A stretch of DNA of 64,000 bases from Anabaena sp. FACHB-1237. GTDB lineage: Bacteria > Cyanobacteriota > Cyanobacteriia > Cyanobacteriales > Nostocaceae. The stretch covers positions 1-64,000 of the forward strand of contig NZ_JACJPV010000004.1 in assembly GCF_014696225.1 (NCBI RefSeq), in the 5' to 3' direction. A program made the translations under genes and the position numbers. The notes below the pieces were generated by a model that was not told the origin of the DNA, made no database searches, and worked only from the letters and a program-made list of their open reading frames with translations. The first letter of the stretch is position 1. Each line of letters starts with the position of its first letter. Shown here piece after piece: positions 18,648 to 27,744 of the stretch.

Positions 18648-20039
18648 ATGAAAAAAAAATCACTAATTCTTATGTTACCTATATTACTATCTTTAACCTT
18701 AGCTCAAGCAGCGATCGCTCCTGAGGAAATATTACAACCTCAATTAGTACGCCCTTTACCGGGACAATTAGATACAATTCCCGTATTTAATAGCAATAGT
18801 CCTGAGATCGTGTTGCAAGAGGGCATTTTACTGTCTACTTTTCCTCCGTCGGGAAAAAAAGTAACATCAGCACATTTGAATTTTCCCCTCTCAGGTCGCT
18901 TTGATATGTTTGCCCATCACATCGCTAAGGCTGATCCGCCAGAAAATTTGCGTTCTTTGTACTTGGGTATAATCTTACATAATCCTAGTGATGAACCAGT
19001 TACAGTTAATATATTGCAAGGTGCAAGTTATTCAAGTCAACCAGACGCGCCTTTTATTTCTTTAGCATCTTTAGTTCCTAATAATTTGGGTAATGTGTTT
19101 TCAGGTCCGGGAAGTCGGGCAATGTTGGATATTTTGCGGGGTAAAAGACAGGATATTTTTCCCCCACAAATTATTATTCCTCCTGGGAAAAGTCAGATGT
19201 TATTAAATTTACCCATTCCCGTTAAAGGACTACTAATACCAGAAAGTCCTCCTATAAATGGCCGTTCTACATATCTGCGACTACAAAGTAATGGTAAAGT
19301 TTATGCTGCTAGTTTAGCGATGTTTGCGAAAATTAATCGTGATGGTAGTGAGCGATCGCCTACTTTAACAGAATGGCAAGATTTACTAAATAATGGCGAT
19401 TTATCCACTCCTAGAGATAAAGTACCTACACCCATTGAAAGCAATAAAAAACCTGCTATTTATGGCCGTGTAGCGGGTATTTCCCAGGGTTCACAATGGC
19501 GAGCTTATATTGTAGATGAACCACAAAGCAAATATTTAACTATTCCTCAACCTGGACAAGCGTTTTCTTATCCTTTAAGTAGTTTACATGGAGGTACATT
19601 AGGTACAAATCAAATTCAAACCGCTCCCATGTTAGTACGTTATCCTGATACGGCTTATTATGCTCATGGTAATTATGGTGTACAGTATAGTCTGAGATTA
19701 CCTTTGTATAACAATACAGAAAGTGATCAAAATGTCAATATAGCGTTACAAACACCTATTAAAGAAGATCAATTGAGTAAATCAGGATTACGCTTTTTCA
19801 GCCCACCAAAACCGCAAACATTTTTCCGGGGTACAGTTAGGGTTAGATATCGGAATGATCAAGGTTCAGCAAAAACTGATTTTTTCCATTTGGTACAGAA
19901 GCGGGGAGAAATGGGACAACCCTTAGTTTCGTTAAGCATAAAACCTAAAAATACTTCTTCTGTGGAGGTAGACTTTATTTATCCTCCCGATGCTTCGCCT
20001 CCACAGGTTTTGACAGTAAGTACAGCAGCTAATAATTGA
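18648..20039 (+). CDS. DUF3370 family exported protein
   Basis: A 463-residue protein with a clear signal peptide (KKKSLILMLPILLSLTLAQA, cleaved about residue 22). It continues PEEILQPQLVRPLPGQLDTI and has the long beta-rich body of the cyanobacterial DUF3370 family, with GRFDMFAHHIAKADPPENLR as a hallmark. Function is unknown; its location should be periplasm or outer layer. It starts 15 bases after the C15-like gene. A cluster of MITEs follows it. Confidence 0.88.
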   Translation: MKKKSLILMLPILLSLTLAQAAIAPEEILQPQLVRPLPGQLDTIPVFNSNSPEIVLQEGILLSTFPPSGKKVTSAHLNFPLSGRFDMFAHHIAKADPPENLRSLYLGIILHNPSDEPVTVNILQGASYSSQPDAPFISLASLVPNNLGNVFSGPGSRAMLDILRGKRQDIFPPQIIIPPGKSQMLLNLPIPVKGLLIPESPPINGRSTYLRLQSNGKVYAASLAMFAKINRDGSERSPTLTEWQDLLNNGDLSTPRDKVPTPIESNKKPAIYGRVAGISQGSQWRAYIVDEPQSKYLTIPQPGQAFSYPLSSLHGGTLGTNQIQTAPMLVRYPDTAYYAHGNYGVQYSLRLPLYNNTESDQNVNIALQTPIKEDQLSKSGLRFFSPPKPQTFFRGTVRVRYRNDQGSAKTDFFHLVQKRGEMGQPLVSLSIKPKNTSSVEVDFIYPPDASPPQVLTVSTAANN

Positions 20040-20079
20040 ATCCATCTACTTCCAAGTAGACGTGGATACTTTCGTATAT

Positions 20080-20223
20080 ATCAACTGGCACATTAGTAGG
20101 GTGTGGTTCGACAAGCTCACCAACCACGTCACACAGTATAAATCATGTAAATCACCAAATTGTTGATATCTGACGCACCCACTCAACAGATTTTTTAGTG
20201 TGACACTTGCTTGCGTAAGTCCT
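20080..20223. mobile_element. MITE family A, copy with decayed left end
   Basis: The right half is intact (TTTTTTAGTGTGACACTTGC...GCGTAAGTCCT) and the inside carries the GTGTGGTTCGACAAGCTCAC variant block, but the left terminal repeat has drifted (only AACTGGCACATT remains recognisable). A small TTGC duplication sits near the right end. Confidence 0.75.
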
Positions 20224-20232
20224 AAAATATTC

Positions 20233-20457
20233 GGCGTTGCTGAATTGGGGTATGAAACACCAGTTTCCGTTATTATGAGGTACAGATGTTAATGATAAAA
20301 CCCCTGTAACACAGGCATCTTGCTGTGTTCATAGTGTACCTCATGTAGATGGAATGTACTGTATTTACTTTGCACACCAGCGAAGCGAAGTACTTGCGTT
20401 AGACGCAAAGTTTCAGATTTTGAATTTCTCAATTTCATACCTGAGTTCAGCAACGCC
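20233..20457. mobile_element. MITE family D carrying a nested family C element
   Basis: Bounded by GGCGTTGCTGAATTGGGGTA and its imperfect complement ending TTCAGCAACGCC (about 25-bp inverted repeats). Positions 20258-20362 are a family C copy (CAGTTTCCGTTATTATGAGG ... GATGGAATGTACTGTA) inserted just inside the left arm. The rest of D, with AGCGAAGCGAAGTACTTGCG, recurs without an insert at 40690-40778. Confidence 0.75.
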
Positions 20458-20541
20458 AAATATTCTGTGATGGTTGATTGGTAAAAGAGATTAAATATCA
20501 TAAATTTAGCTATAAGTCAATATAAATTTACAAAAATAAAT

Positions 20542-20560
20542 ATATGACAAGTTGTCATAT
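20542..20560. promoter_or_regulatory. Perfect palindrome in the petE promoter, probable operator
   Basis: ATATGACAA-G-TTGTCATAT is a perfect 9+1+9 palindrome 57 bases before the petE ATG. Its TGACA...TGTCA core resembles operators of BlaI-type repressors, the family of PetR that controls plastocyanin and cytochrome c6 genes by copper in Synechocystis. The binding protein here is inferred, not shown. Confidence 0.55.
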
Positions 20561-20617
20561 TTAGGGTAGAGTATATGTAAAGTAAAAAAAACAAAAAATA
20601 TTTCCCAGGAGAGAGGC

Positions 20618-21037
20618 ATGAAATCTATCGTAGCCAAATTAAGACGCTTAACCATAGTAGTAGTAACAGTTTTATTGATTGCGAGTAGTTTCGTAATATT
20701 TACCCCCAGCGCGTCTGCGGAAACCTATACAATTAAATTAGGTACAGACAAAGGAACGCTGGGTTTTGAACCAAAAACTCTAACTGTAAAGCCTGGTGAT
20801 ACAATTGAGTGGCAAAACAACAAAGTTCCTCCCCATAACGTTGTATTCGATCCTGTTAAAAACCCCAATAAAGATAAGGCCTTAGCTGCATCTTTGTCTA
20901 ACAAGAAATTATTAATGAATCCTGGACAAACTGTAACTACAGCTATTCCTGCTGATGCGCCTGCTGGTGAATATACATTCTATTGTGAACCTCACCGTGG
21001 TGCTGGAATGGTTGGTAAAATCATTGTTCAAGGTTAA
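20618..21037 (+). CDS. petE: Plastocyanin precursor
   Basis: 139 residues: a 34-residue signal peptide ending SASA and a mature type 1 copper protein beginning ETYTIKLGTDKG. Copper ligands are visible: His in VPPHNVVFD, Cys and His in FYCEPHRGAGM, and that Met. It carries electrons from cytochrome b6f to photosystem I in the thylakoid lumen. A good ribosome binding site (CCAGGAGAGAGGC) precedes the ATG. The palindrome 57 bases upstream suggests copper-linked repression; a hairpin follows the stop. Confidence 0.98.
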   Translation: MKSIVAKLRRLTIVVVTVLLIASSFVIFTPSASAETYTIKLGTDKGTLGFEPKTLTVKPGDTIEWQNNKVPPHNVVFDPVKNPNKDKALAASLSNKKLLMNPGQTVTTAIPADAPAGEYTFYCEPHRGAGMVGKIIVQG

Positions 21038-21045
21038 TTTAACCC

Positions 21046-21089
21046 GTAGTTGCGCTTGAGTGCTGAATTTATAGCTAAAGCTCAACTAC
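21046..21089. terminator. Hairpin (family E) after petE
   Basis: Imperfect inverted repeat GTAGTTGCGCTT ... AAAGCTCAACTAC starting 8 bases after the petE stop. The same 40-45-base hairpin recurs at 34105 (after the Crp-family gene) and 57381. Position at gene ends suggests transcription termination or mRNA stabilisation. Confidence 0.55.
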
Positions 21090-21174
21090 TCACGCTATTG
21101 TAATATATTAGGTAGATAGCAGGTTCTTTCTCCTGAATTTTAAGTCCTAACTTATTGCGAATTGCCAAAACCTG

Positions 21175-21990
21175 ATGCTAGAAAAAAAAGTTTTAAATAA
21201 TGCAGGTAAATTTACAGCAATATTATGTTTATTAACTATTTTATTAACTCCTTTTGTGATAGTTAATGCAGGGGAACGCGGTGTATTAATGAAATTTGGT
21301 CAAGTACAAGATCAAATTTTAGGGGAAGGAATGCACCCCATGATTCCTATTATGAATACAGTTAAAAAAATCAATGTAAGAATACAAAAACAGGAAATAT
21401 CTACAGAAGCAGCTTCTCAAGATTTACAAAATATTTTAACAGATATTGCTGTGAACTGGCATATTATTCCCGATAAGGTTAATGTGATATTTCAACAAAT
21501 TGGTGATGAGAAAGCTGTAATTACAAGTATTATTAATCCAGCTATTGAAGAAATTTTAAAAGCTGTAATTTCTGAATATACGGCAGAAGAAATAATTACT
21601 AAAAGACAAAATGTCAAATCTCAATTAGATGAATTGTTAACTAAAAGATTGGCTAAATATAATCTAGCTATTGATGATATTTCTTTATTTCATATTAGGT
21701 TTTCTCCAAGATTAATAGAAGCAATAGAAGCAAAACAAATTGCTGCCCAGGAAGCAAAACGGGCTGATTTTATAGCATTAAAAGCCATTAAGGAAGGTGA
21801 AGCCAAGGTTAATTTAGCTAAGGGGGAAGCGCAAGCACAGAGTTTATTACATGATATTTTAACTCCACAATTATTACAAAGACAAGCTATAGAAAAATGG
21901 AATGGTAAGTTACCATTAATTGTGGGTAAAGATGATTTTAAAATTGGGAATATTCAGGATTTAATTACTATTAGTGAACAGCAACCATAA
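21175..21990 (+). CDS. Prohibitin-like SPFH/Band 7 membrane protein
   Basis: A 271-residue protein with one N-terminal membrane segment (ILCLLTILLTPFVIVNA) and a prohibitin-type SPFH domain: NAGERGVLMKFGQVQDQILG, then VKKINVRIQKQE and a long charged helical tail (EAKQIAAQEAKRADF...EGEAKVNLAKGEAQAQSL). Such proteins form ring assemblies that organise membranes and protect membrane proteins; cyanobacterial prohibitins (PhbA-like) are thylakoid or plasma-membrane associated. Single gene. Confidence 0.92.
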   Translation: MLEKKVLNNAGKFTAILCLLTILLTPFVIVNAGERGVLMKFGQVQDQILGEGMHPMIPIMNTVKKINVRIQKQEISTEAASQDLQNILTDIAVNWHIIPDKVNVIFQQIGDEKAVITSIINPAIEEILKAVISEYTAEEIITKRQNVKSQLDELLTKRLAKYNLAIDDISLFHIRFSPRLIEAIEAKQIAAQEAKRADFIALKAIKEGEAKVNLAKGEAQAQSLLHDILTPQLLQRQAIEKWNGKLPLIVGKDDFKIGNIQDLITISEQQP

Positions 21991-21999
21991 CATTCACAA

Positions 22000-22071
22000 C
22001 ATTAGTAGGGTGCATCAAACAGCATAAATAATGTAAATAAACAGGTTGTTGATATCTGAAGCACCCTACAT
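22000..22071. repeat. Remnant of MITE family A interior
   Basis: ACATTAGTAGGGTGCATCAA, a GCATAAATAATGTAAATAA block and TTGATATCTGAAGCACCCTA match the inside of family A copies, but both terminal repeats are missing. It forms a GTAGGGTGC/GCACCCTAC hairpin between the prohibitin gene and the next minus-strand gene and could end both transcripts. Confidence 0.6.
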
Positions 22072-22096
22072 CTACGATAATAAGGTATCGTACTTT

Positions 22097-22501
22097 TTAA
22101 CCATTAGTAAATAACAGAGGAGTATCAATTATTTTCAATTGAATCAGAAATATAATTACCAATGTATAAACTGTGGAAGAAACAACAGTATTAAATATTT
22201 CTTTTTTCAAATTATGCTGTTGAGATTCTTGCTTGAAAATATCTCCTGCACCAAATTGTATCATTAAAATGCCAATGACATTTGATAACCAATAACCAAT
22301 AATTGTACAAGGTGCAAGTAATTTTGGTGATAAAAAACTGCACAAATATCCAAAAAAGTAAGCAATGGGTAAATTAAATAATAAGTCATTCCACCAGCAT
22401 AGGGGAGATAGTAAATATCCTAAGACTATTAAAAAACCACCTCTGAGTTTTACCCAAATATTAATACTGCTATCTTGGAAGAGTTTTTCTAGTTGATTCA
22501 T
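22097..22501 (-). CDS. Small multi-pass membrane protein, unknown
   Basis: 134 residues with about three to four hydrophobic segments (FLIVLGYLLSPLCWWNDLLF, LPIAYFFGYLCSFL, IIGYWLSNVIGILMIQFG, VVSSTVYTLVIIFLIQL). I do not recognise a family. It is convergent with the prohibitin-like gene and lies downstream of the DUF1634/TauE pair on the same strand, about 120 bases away. Confidence 0.6.
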   Translation of the reverse strand: MNQLEKLFQDSSINIWVKLRGGFLIVLGYLLSPLCWWNDLLFNLPIAYFFGYLCSFLSPKLLAPCTIIGYWLSNVIGILMIQFGAGDIFKQESQQHNLKKEIFNTVVSSTVYTLVIIFLIQLKIIDTPLLFTNG

Positions 22502-22559
22502 AATCTACATTATTTCTATCGGATTAGTGTAGTTTAACTGATAATTGCCAAAAATACAA

Positions 22560-22590
22560 GATCCCGGACTTCTTAAAGAAGTCAGAGATT
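22560..22590. terminator. Palindrome (family F), drifted copy
   Basis: ATCCCGGACTTCTT-AA-AGAAGTCAGAGAT is an imperfect copy of the GACTTCTT/AAGAAGTC palindrome found after several genes here (27698, 42463, 43786). It lies after the DUF1634 gene on the minus strand and likely ends that transcript. Confidence 0.55.
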
Positions 22591-22620
22591 TGCAAATATG
22601 CAAGGATATGCAAAATTTAT

Positions 22621-23136
22621 TTAATAATACGCGCCAAGTAAACTATAAGTAAGACTAAGTAGCACTAATAAGGTAATAACCACATAAATAAATTGTCGTT
22701 GTAATGCAAAAATGCAGCAAGAAATAATTACGCGCATAATTGGTACAGCTATGAGAATTAATAATCCTAATTGAATAATACCACGATTGCTGCCTGATGC
22801 GATCGCTTGTATCACACCTATAGGGGAACAAAAAAGGGGTGATGTACCGCGAAATATTTGATATTGTGCAGGTTCTAAACCGTGATTAATTAAATATAAA
22901 ATTCCGCCAAATAAGACGACAAAACTAGCAATTAAAACCCCATATTTCAGCAAATTACTGAGGATATTTGCGAGGAGTTTTTCATCAGATGATTGAAAAA
23001 TTATCTCATAATGATGCTGTTGTTCTAATTGTTGAATATCGGCATCTTTTTCATCAGAAATTAATCTCAAACTCATCACTTCAGTATTTACTGCTGCTGA
23101 AGTAGTCCAACGAAAACCTGAATTTAATTTGTACAT
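22621..23136 (-). CDS. DUF1634 membrane protein, partner of TauE/SafE carrier
   Basis: 171 residues; soluble N-terminal 60 residues then three membrane segments (KYGVLIASFVVLFGGILYLI, LGLLILIAVPIMRVIISCCI, FIYVVITLLVLLSLTYSLLG). The family is nearly always encoded beside a TauE/SafE anion exporter, and here it starts one base after that gene's stop (23138). It probably forms part of, or controls, the exporter. Confidence 0.88.
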   Translation of the reverse strand: MYKLNSGFRWTTSAAVNTEVMSLRLISDEKDADIQQLEQQHHYEIIFQSSDEKLLANILSNLLKYGVLIASFVVLFGGILYLINHGLEPAQYQIFRGTSPLFCSPIGVIQAIASGSNRGIIQLGLLILIAVPIMRVIISCCIFALQRQFIYVVITLLVLLSLTYSLLGAYY

Positions 23137-23137
23137 T

Positions 23138-23974
23138 TTACATTCCCCCTATGACATTGTTGTAAACCATTTTTAAAGCCATAATTACCAAAACCAGGCT
23201 GAAAATAATTCTGAGAATTTGGGTTTTTGCGCCGATTAAAATTCTTGCTCCTAAGAAAGCACCGGGTAAAACTCCTAACATTACTGGCATTGCTAAACCA
23301 GGATCTATATATCCACGAGTTAAATAAACACCAGCAGAAGCTGCGGCAGTAACACCTATCATAAAGTTACTAGTAGTAGTAGAAACTTTAAAAGGTAAGC
23401 GCATGGCTTGGTCCATTGCTAATACTTTAAACGCTCCCGAACCTATGCCTAATAAACCAGAAAGTACACCTGCTATTAACATAATGCTAAAGCCAGCAGG
23501 TACAGAATTTACATAATAAGGCATGACACCATTAGGAGTAGGATAAGTACCATTTAACTGTAGATATTCAGCAATAGGATCTGAAGCAATAATATCTTGA
23601 TTTTCTGGTCTTGGACGTTGGGATAAATATGCAGAATAAATTAAGACAATTGCCAGAATTATTGTTAGTAATTTAACAGAAATTAAGCCAGCAATTAAAG
23701 CACCAATTATTGCACCAATAGTGGTAGATACTTCTAAAAACATTCCTAATTTAAGATTGGCAAAGCCTGTTTTAATGTAAGTAGAAGCTGATCCTAATGA
23801 TGTAGCAATAACTGAGACGAGAGAAGCACCAACAGCATAGCGTATATCTACACCAAATACAGAAGTTAATAAGGGAACTATGACTACTCCTCCACCCAAA
23901 CCTGTTAATGATCCAACTAAACCTGCGCTAAATGATCCCAGCCATACTAATAATGAAAATGTGAGTATATTCAA
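23138..23974 (-). CDS. TauE/SafE family anion exporter
   Basis: A 278-residue multi-pass membrane protein with the two family signatures FSAGLVGSLTGLGGGVVIVP near the start and LIAGVLSGLLGIGSGAFKV in the second half. TauE/SafE proteins move sulfite, sulfonates or other organic anions out of the cell. It forms a tight operon with DUF1634. It is one of three such carriers in the window (others at 28762 and 44468), in a neighbourhood with cysK and a sulfurtransferase, which favours a sulfur compound as substrate. Confidence 0.9.
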   Translation of the reverse strand: MNILTFSLLVWLGSFSAGLVGSLTGLGGGVVIVPLLTSVFGVDIRYAVGASLVSVIATSLGSASTYIKTGFANLKLGMFLEVSTTIGAIIGALIAGLISVKLLTIILAIVLIYSAYLSQRPRPENQDIIASDPIAEYLQLNGTYPTPNGVMPYYVNSVPAGFSIMLIAGVLSGLLGIGSGAFKVLAMDQAMRLPFKVSTTTSNFMIGVTAAASAGVYLTRGYIDPGLAMPVMLGVLPGAFLGARILIGAKTQILRIIFSLVLVIMALKMVYNNVIGGM

Positions 23975-24158
23975 CTATTATTCCTCTTTGTTTGATGATA
24001 TTGGCAGTGTATATTTATGATGCTTGAGAAGTATAGAATGTCAGGAATAAATGAAGATTAATTTAGTAATTAACAATTACTAAATTAATTATTAAATTAA
24101 TGATGAAATTGGATTATTTAATGTCACCTATTACCTGTGAATATTTATTAGTAATGAA

Positions 24159-24806
24159 CTAGGGTAAATGGATGAGACTCAAACTGTGACTATCTAAGAA
24201 GATAAAAGTACCTAATCCTATTAATACATAAGGCATGAAACGATTACCATATTGGGTGAAAATTTGAGCGATCGCTTGCTGATGAGTTAACCTATAGGCC
24301 ATATAACACAAAACTCCTACCAATGCAAAGAAAATACCTAAAATCACTAACAAACCTTGCCCACTACTACTAGCAAAAATAGGAACATAAATACTAATGT
24401 TATCTGTACCATTAGCAAAAGTCACTGCTGCTACGCTATAGGTTTGCAAATTAAACCAATTTCCTAACATTTTTCCTAGCATTGATGGTGGGGATGTGTC
24501 TACAGTAGTTTCCTCATCTTCGTGATCATCTGTTGGGGAACTTAATAAACTCTTGATCCCCATGATAATTGGAACTATACCAAATAGTCCAATCCAAGGA
24601 CGAGGAAAAATTAAACCTCCGAAAAAACCAGGCAAACTTGCTAATACTAAAGCGGTAAAACCTGCATACTGGCCTAGAACAATATGATGACTGCGAAACT
24701 TAGCATTAACTTGGGAGAAAAATAAAGTCAAAATGACTAAATCATCAATGTTAGTAGCACCAAAAGCTACTGTACCTGTACTAATTGCTGTTAATAAACC
24801 ACTCAT
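24159..24806 (-). CDS. CadD-like cadmium-resistance transporter (1 of 3)
   Basis: A 215-residue membrane protein. The two internal half-repeats are marked by TNIDDLVILTLFFSQV near the N-terminus and ANGTDNISIYVPIF in the middle, both with conserved acidic residues inside a membrane. The family (CadD/LysE superfamily) exports cadmium and perhaps other cations or thiols. Two paralogues lie at 29575 and 30548. Upstream on the same strand is an APC permease, 33 bases away. Confidence 0.88.
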   Translation of the reverse strand: MSGLLTAISTGTVAFGATNIDDLVILTLFFSQVNAKFRSHHIVLGQYAGFTALVLASLPGFFGGLIFPRPWIGLFGIVPIIMGIKSLLSSPTDDHEDEETTVDTSPPSMLGKMLGNWFNLQTYSVAAVTFANGTDNISIYVPIFASSSGQGLLVILGIFFALVGVLCYMAYRLTHQQAIAQIFTQYGNRFMPYVLIGLGTFIFLDSHSLSLIHLP

Positions 24807-24839
24807 AAAGATTTGGGATTAGAGATTGTTGATTTGTGA

Positions 24840-26303
24840 TTAATAATGGTTTTTTCCTGCAAAACGTTCATGAATTTCTGCAACCCTTTCACGCATTCCT
24901 GTTACTAAATGTGGTGAACGTCTTTTTTGCATAAAAAACCAACCACAACTAACAATTAAATACAGCATAAATAGGTAAGGGAAGAGATTATAAGGAGCTT
25001 CTGGAGCAGGAAATAAGCTATTACCAGGAATACCTAAACTACCAATAACCGGAATGATCATAAAACCCACAGCTAAAACTGAAAACATCACATCTATAGG
25101 ACGGAGTTTCTTAATTTTGTGTAAATATACAGGAGCAGCCACAGAAATTAAAATGTAAACTGTTAAAAATCCATAACTACAAATAGCTCCTAAATAGCCC
25201 ATACATTCAAATAATTTAATCTGAAATAATGACATAATCATCGGAATAATAAATGTCAAAAAAGAACACATTGTCACAGCAACATGAGGCGTTCTATTAG
25301 CAGAGTGAGCATTACCTAAACAAGCATGAAATAAACCATGACGTGCCATTAAAAAAGCTATTCTTGCCGCAGGATTAATGCTACCTAAAATGCAAGCAAA
25401 GAAACTAAATAATGCGCCTAAACCTACTAATTGTCCTAAAAAGCCTACCCCTGCTTTTTCAGAAAGAAAACCTAAAGGTTCTTCAGTTTTAGCAAGAGAA
25501 ACACCAGTATCGCTAAAACCTAAAACTTCTATATAAGTTGTAGAAATGAAAAATAATCCCGCTAAAATTACACTACCCATGACTGCTTTTGGGATTGTTT
25601 TTAATGGTTTTTTTGCTTCATCACCTAAACTAGTTGCACTTTCAAAACCAGAAAAACCAAACATCACTAATACAAGTCCAGTGGCTATATTACCAGGATT
25701 AACACCTGATAAAGTTAACTGGTTCATATCAATGGCAAAACCTTTATGCGCCCAAATAATAATACATAAAACTCCAATTAAAATTAGAGAAGCAGCCTCT
25801 AACCATAACATTGCTACTGCCGAAAGTTGTACATCTTTGTAAGCTGCATACCAGGAAATTCCTGCACCAATAGCTAATAATGTAATGCTAGAAGCATGAA
25901 TGCCTAAATGTCCAATAAATATGCCACTAAAATTAGCAAAACCACAAAGAACGGACATTCCTGTAAATAAATAAGCTAGTACCAAACTCCAACCACAAAT
26001 TACTCCGGCAGTAGCTCCTAAACCTTGGGTAATATATGAATAAAGTGAACCGGGAGAAGCAGAACGACTAGCAAATTGATTAATGTTAATACTCACTAAT
26101 AATAGTCCTATCAAAGCAATTAAAAAACTTAACCAACTACCATTTCCTGATAGTGCCACAATCAAACCAACGTTAGATGCTGGTATAGTTGTAGGTGCAA
26201 TTACAGCAAAAGATTGAGCTAAGACCTCTGAGAAAGAAAGACAATTTGGTTTTAAACCATGAATACTTGAATGTGATAAATGTGAATTAATTTCCCTGTT
26301 CAT
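24840..26303 (-). CDS. APC-family amino acid permease
   Basis: A 487-residue protein with about 12 membrane segments and the APC opening LSFSEVLAQSFAVIAPTTIP, followed by the SASPGSLYSYITQGLGATAG segment and the central GFSGFESATSLGDEAKKPLK loop typical of amino acid/polyamine permeases. The substrate cannot be read from the sequence. Its 3' end is 33 bases before the CadD-like gene, so the two may be one transcript. Confidence 0.9.
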   Translation of the reverse strand: MNREINSHLSHSSIHGLKPNCLSFSEVLAQSFAVIAPTTIPASNVGLIVALSGNGSWLSFLIALIGLLLVSININQFASRSASPGSLYSYITQGLGATAGVICGWSLVLAYLFTGMSVLCGFANFSGIFIGHLGIHASSITLLAIGAGISWYAAYKDVQLSAVAMLWLEAASLILIGVLCIIIWAHKGFAIDMNQLTLSGVNPGNIATGLVLVMFGFSGFESATSLGDEAKKPLKTIPKAVMGSVILAGLFFISTTYIEVLGFSDTGVSLAKTEEPLGFLSEKAGVGFLGQLVGLGALFSFFACILGSINPAARIAFLMARHGLFHACLGNAHSANRTPHVAVTMCSFLTFIIPMIMSLFQIKLFECMGYLGAICSYGFLTVYILISVAAPVYLHKIKKLRPIDVMFSVLAVGFMIIPVIGSLGIPGNSLFPAPEAPYNLFPYLFMLYLIVSCGWFFMQKRRSPHLVTGMRERVAEIHERFAGKNHY

Positions 26304-27036
26304 TTTTCAGATTCCTTTTTGGAGAATAACGCATATATAGATAGACAATGGGGAGTTATTCCTGTCATTTTCATAAATATTTCATCATCCCTTATAAAAA
26401 TGGCAAATGTTCCTTTTTTGGCAATATTGATACTTCTGTGAAATCGGGATAATCTCTGGATTTAACGACAATTCCCAACTGCCATTTATAGATATAAATA
26501 TATAGATATCATCTTTATATCTATGTCTGCCAGTTTCTATCATTAGTTGTATTTTCTTTAACAAATGAAATATTACCTGATATCTGGTAATTTGGCAAGT
26601 ATTTTTGATTAATTTTTTATATTTTATTTATTATAAATAAATACCCATAAGTGCATCGGAATTAGTGCTAATTATTGACTATAACCGGAATAATAAAAGT
26701 ATTTTTTGACTAATTTTTATCTTATAATTAAACAATAGTTAATAAAAATACACTACCTAATTGTGAGGAATATTGGTGAGAAAATAGCGGAAATATCGCC
26801 ATAGTCTAGTAATATTAATTCAGTACGTATTTCATTTTGGCTAATACTGAGTATTGAATTAATCTGAAATATATTGTTGCTAATTTCCATGAAAGATGGT
26901 AGCTTAGGACTGCAAATTTAAACCATAGGATCCTCGATCGCTTTGTTTATTTTCAATAAATTATAGATTAATATAAGAAGTAGAGGATCTGGGTGTTGTA
27001 ACTACATAAATCTTATTAAAATACGGAACCACTGCC
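26304..27036. other. Long AT-rich spacer between divergent genes
   Basis: About 730 bases between the APC permease and the exported 217-residue protein, holding both promoters. The only structure I see is an AT-rich inverted repeat around 26494-26524 (TATAGATATAAA ... TTTATATCTAT). No gene, repeat family or clear riboswitch. Confidence 0.45.
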
Positions 27037-27690
27037 ATGAAAAACCTCAAATACATATTAATGGTAACAATATTGTGTATCAGTTTATTATTTTCTCAAT
27101 CTGCATTAGCTGATCCACCAAGCTATGATCAAAATCCTGATTACATATCATTAAATAAAGAATTGACGGAATTAGAAAATGTGAAAAATTCACCAACACC
27201 TGTGGAGGGTTATACACCAGAACAAATTAACAAAAGAATTAGTGAATTACAACTGCGTAAAATCGCTTTTGAATCAGGAATTGATTGGGGACAATGCATT
27301 AATAATACTGGAAAAACTTTAGCTATTTATGGACCAGAACCTAATTTAGATGAAGATGAATATTCTACCGGGGCAATATTATACTTTTTAGGTGATGGCC
27401 AAGGAACAAAAAATAAATGGAATTGCAAAGGTGTATATTTGCCAACGGATGTACAAGCTGTGGTTTTAGGAGCAAATGGAGAAAATCAACAATTAACAGG
27501 GAATACAGTAATTAAGGTTTTTAATGGTACTAAATTAGTATTAAAATCTAATCCGGATACAGGTATCATTGAATTTAATCCTTCGGGAATTTATGTTACT
27601 AAACCTGGTGAAGTTAACTGGTTTATTCCTAATATTTCCCAGGCAATTGTAGACTCAAAAGTTAGTAATGCACCTGTGAAAAAAGGTTAA
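27037..27690 (+). CDS. Exported protein of unknown function
   Basis: 217 residues with a signal peptide (KNLKYILMVTILCISLLFSQ then SALA, cleaved about residue 25). A short coiled segment (residues 35-80, LNKELTELENVK ... INKRISELQLRK) precedes a beta-rich domain with two cysteines (WGQCINN and KWNCKGVYLP) that could form a disulfide. I do not recognise the family. A perfect palindrome eight bases after the stop should end the transcript. Confidence 0.7.
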   Translation: MKNLKYILMVTILCISLLFSQSALADPPSYDQNPDYISLNKELTELENVKNSPTPVEGYTPEQINKRISELQLRKIAFESGIDWGQCINNTGKTLAIYGPEPNLDEDEYSTGAILYFLGDGQGTKNKWNCKGVYLPTDVQAVVLGANGENQQLTGNTVIKVFNGTKLVLKSNPDTGIIEFNPSGIYVTKPGEVNWFIPNISQAIVDSKVSNAPVKKG

Positions 27691-27697
27691 TATTGAT

Positions 27698-27730
27698 AGA
27701 TACCCGACTTTTTTAAGAAGTCGGGTATCT
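27698..27730. terminator. Bidirectional terminator palindrome (family F)
   Basis: AGATACCCGACTT, a short AT-rich loop and AAGTCGGGTATCT form a perfect 13-bp stem between two convergent genes. It belongs to the same dispersed palindrome family as those at 22560, 42463 and 43786. Confidence 0.75.
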
Positions 27731-27744
27731 GGAGGATCTGATAG

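Noticed and set aside
20289-20501. 70-codon minus-strand open frame near 20.4 kb
   Set aside because: It is made entirely of MITE C and D sequence.
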